Of a stretch of DNA of 64,000 nt, positions 62,769 to 64,000 are shown piece after piece. This stretch comes from Paenibacillus sp. FSL H7-0331 (GTDB lineage Bacteria > Bacillota > Bacilli > Paenibacillales > NBRC-103111): assembly GCF_001956045.1 (NCBI RefSeq), contig NZ_MRTH01000034.1:28468-92467 (forward strand). Reading direction: 5' to 3'. Position 1 is the stretch's first letter, and each line of letters begins with the position of its first letter. Below the pieces are notes generated by a model, which saw only the letters and a program-made list of their open reading frames with translations, did not search any database and was not told the origin of the DNA. The position numbers and the translations under genes are program-made.

Positions 62769-64000
62769 ATGCGAAAATATTTTAAGAAATTCAGCCTGTT
62801 GTTATTCATTTTGTTCTTTTTTGTAACTGTATTTGTTGTAAATCCTTCAAATGTATTTGCAGCATCCAGTGGTACAGCCAGCGGAACCTATGATTTCAGC
62901 GGTCCATTGAAGGTGAACAATAGTGGAGGCGCCGGTTATGCAATCTTTGCTGATAAGTTCGTTGTGAGCAATGGTTTTGCTATTGCAGGTTCGCAATTAT
63001 GGTCTGAGAATCAGCAAACTGCTAACACAGCTGGAACCCTTGTTATCAAGGCTGAAGGCACGGCAACGTGCAGGACATTTACCTTTAAGGATTTGGGTAT
63101 TAGTTCTTATGAAGCATCAGGTCAGAATCTTACCTCTCTTTCTGTAGTCTTAAAAGATACGGTGGGCGCTACAATTGCTACTCTCTCCAACTCAGGGAGT
63201 GTCATCCTTACAAGTAATACCGCTCAATTGAGCAGCTTGCTTGGAGGGTCACCTTATAGTTACGACAATGTTGCCTCTATTACGATAACGTGGAAATTTG
63301 CAAATAACTTGGCACCCTCGAATTTAAACTTTGATAATATTACGATTGCCAATGTGGTCGGAGCGGACGTCATGCCACCGACGGTGTCTGACGGTACTCT
63401 TAGTGCTTCAGGTATCACGGCAACTGGCGTTACGCTGAGCTGGACAAAGGCCACGGATGCGGTGAGTGCGCCAAGCGCGCTGCAGTATCAAGTATATCGC
63501 TCCAGCAGCAATAACCTCAACACGGTCACTAATATCGAAACGAATGGCACGGCACTTGGCAGCTATACGGCGGATGTCGGCACGTATAGTGTGGCGGGAC
63601 TAGCGGAAGGCGCAAGCTATTACTTTAATGTCATTGTGAAGGATGAGGGGGGCAATAAGACGGCCTATACAATGAAGCAGGTTGTGACGCCAGACATCAC
63701 GTCACCGGTTGTGTCCGTTGGGACAATAAGCACGTCAGGCCTCACCGGGATAGGAGTAATGCTGAACTGGACGAAGGCCACGGATGCGGTAAGTGCGGCA
63801 AGCGCGCTGCAGTATCAACTATACCGTTCCAGCAGCAACAACCTCAACACAGTGGCGAATATGGAAGCCAATGGGACGGCAGTAGGCAGCTATACGGCGA
63901 ATATCGGCACGTATAATGTGGCGGGCCTAACGGAAAGCACAACCTATTACTTCAACGTAATCGTGAAGGATGAGGCGGGCAATAAGACCGCCTACACAAC
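62769..64000 (+). CDS. Secreted fibronectin type III repeat protein, 3' end outside window
   Basis: A signal peptide (residues 1-32, cleavage after VFAAS region) follows ATG 62769, with GGAGGT ten bases upstream. A region of about 170 residues (YDFSGPLKVNNSGGAGYAIF onward) resembles no family I can name. Two fibronectin type III-like modules start at 63375 and 63702, with 109-residue period and very similar DNA. Each has LSWTKATD or LNWTKATD, LQYQ(V/L)YRSSSNNLNT and YYFNVIVKDE. Such proteins often end in SLH domains or carry catalytic domains, but the end is not in the window. Confidence 0.82.
   Translation, partial: MRKYFKKFSLLLFILFFFVTVFVVNPSNVFAASSGTASGTYDFSGPLKVNNSGGAGYAIFADKFVVSNGFAIAGSQLWSENQQTANTAGTLVIKAEGTATCRTFTFKDLGISSYEASGQNLTSLSVVLKDTVGATIATLSNSGSVILTSNTAQLSSLLGGSPYSYDNVASITITWKFANNLAPSNLNFDNITIANVVGADVMPPTVSDGTLSASGITATGVTLSWTKATDAVSAPSALQYQVYRSSSNNLNTVTNIETNGTALGSYTADVGTYSVAGLAEGASYYFNVIVKDEGGNKTAYTMKQVVTPDITSPVVSVGTISTSGLTGIGVMLNWTKATDAVSAASALQYQLYRSSSNNLNTVANMEANGTAVGSYTANIGTYNVAGLTESTTYYFNVIVKDEAGNKTAYT
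63375..64000 (+). repeat. Tandem 327-bp coding repeats of the FN3 protein
   Basis: The first copy spans 63375-63701; the second begins at 63702 and is cut by the window end. Long stretches are identical, for example GGACGAAGGCCACGGATGCG-type segments versus GGACAAAGGCCACGGATGCG. The similarity suggests recent duplication or gene conversion. Confidence 0.8.

Overview
The window reads as a chromosomal segment of a Paenibacillus-like endospore-forming Firmicute. Evidence: lipoprotein solute-binding proteins with EF-hand-like loops paired with LplB/YtcP-type permeases, several YesM/YesN-type two-component systems, an SLH-domain S-layer-like protein, a YjcZ-type 32-residue membrane protein and strong AGGAGG ribosome binding sites. 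The genus is inferred from gene content only.

Region 1 (1-12.5 kb) is a carbohydrate uptake and catabolism locus. It holds the end of a DUF1537 (four-carbon acid-sugar) kinase, a solute-binding lipoprotein, two permeases, a histidine kinase and AraC-type response regulator, then a 2-hydroxyacid dehydrogenase, a GHL6-like hydrolase and a SIS sugar isomerase. The transport and catabolic operons share a nearly identical 27-bp block at the same distance from their putative -10 boxes. The substrate cannot be named from sequence.

Region 2 (12.6-25 kb) is redox and stress related and more AT-rich in part. A diheme SdhC-like cytochrome b without sdhA or sdhB is followed by a CrtI-like flavoprotein and an ECF41 sigma factor. 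A second ECF41 gene is followed by a carboxymuconolactone decarboxylase-family gene and an NmrA-like gene. Three promoters carry TGTCACA-N16-(C/T)GTC, the published type of ECF41 promoter. Azoreductase, NDH-2-like oxidoreductase, pentapeptide-repeat protein, aldo/keto reductase and several gene fragments (cimA, MerR, Zn-ADH) fill the rest.

Region 3 (25-38.7 kb) is an acid-sugar locus: an aldolase of the DapA/NanA superfamily and an enolase-superfamily dehydratase divergent from IclR, then SDR plus a second dehydratase, two permeases, a solute-binding protein and another YesM/YesN pair. Two operons start with two AAATATTG repeats 21 bp apart, each set exactly 32 bp before the -10. Four 40-bp palindromic tandem repeats separate the permease genes.

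Region 4 (38.9-53 kb) is mixed: a second azoreductase, AraC and TetR regulators, two MFS exporters, an Rrf2 regulator, methyltransferases, a GH88/GH105-type hydrolase, the S-layer-like gene, a YjcZ-type gene and decayed SDR, AKR and nitroreductase genes.

Region 5 (53.2-62.1 kb) is a third sugar module (MalF/MalG-type permeases, YesM/YesN pair, solute-binding protein, zinc dehydrogenase, GH105-type hydrolase), probably for unsaturated oligosaccharides from pectin-like polymers. The window ends inside a secreted fibronectin-III repeat protein. No rRNA, tRNA, CRISPR array or intact insertion sequence was seen.
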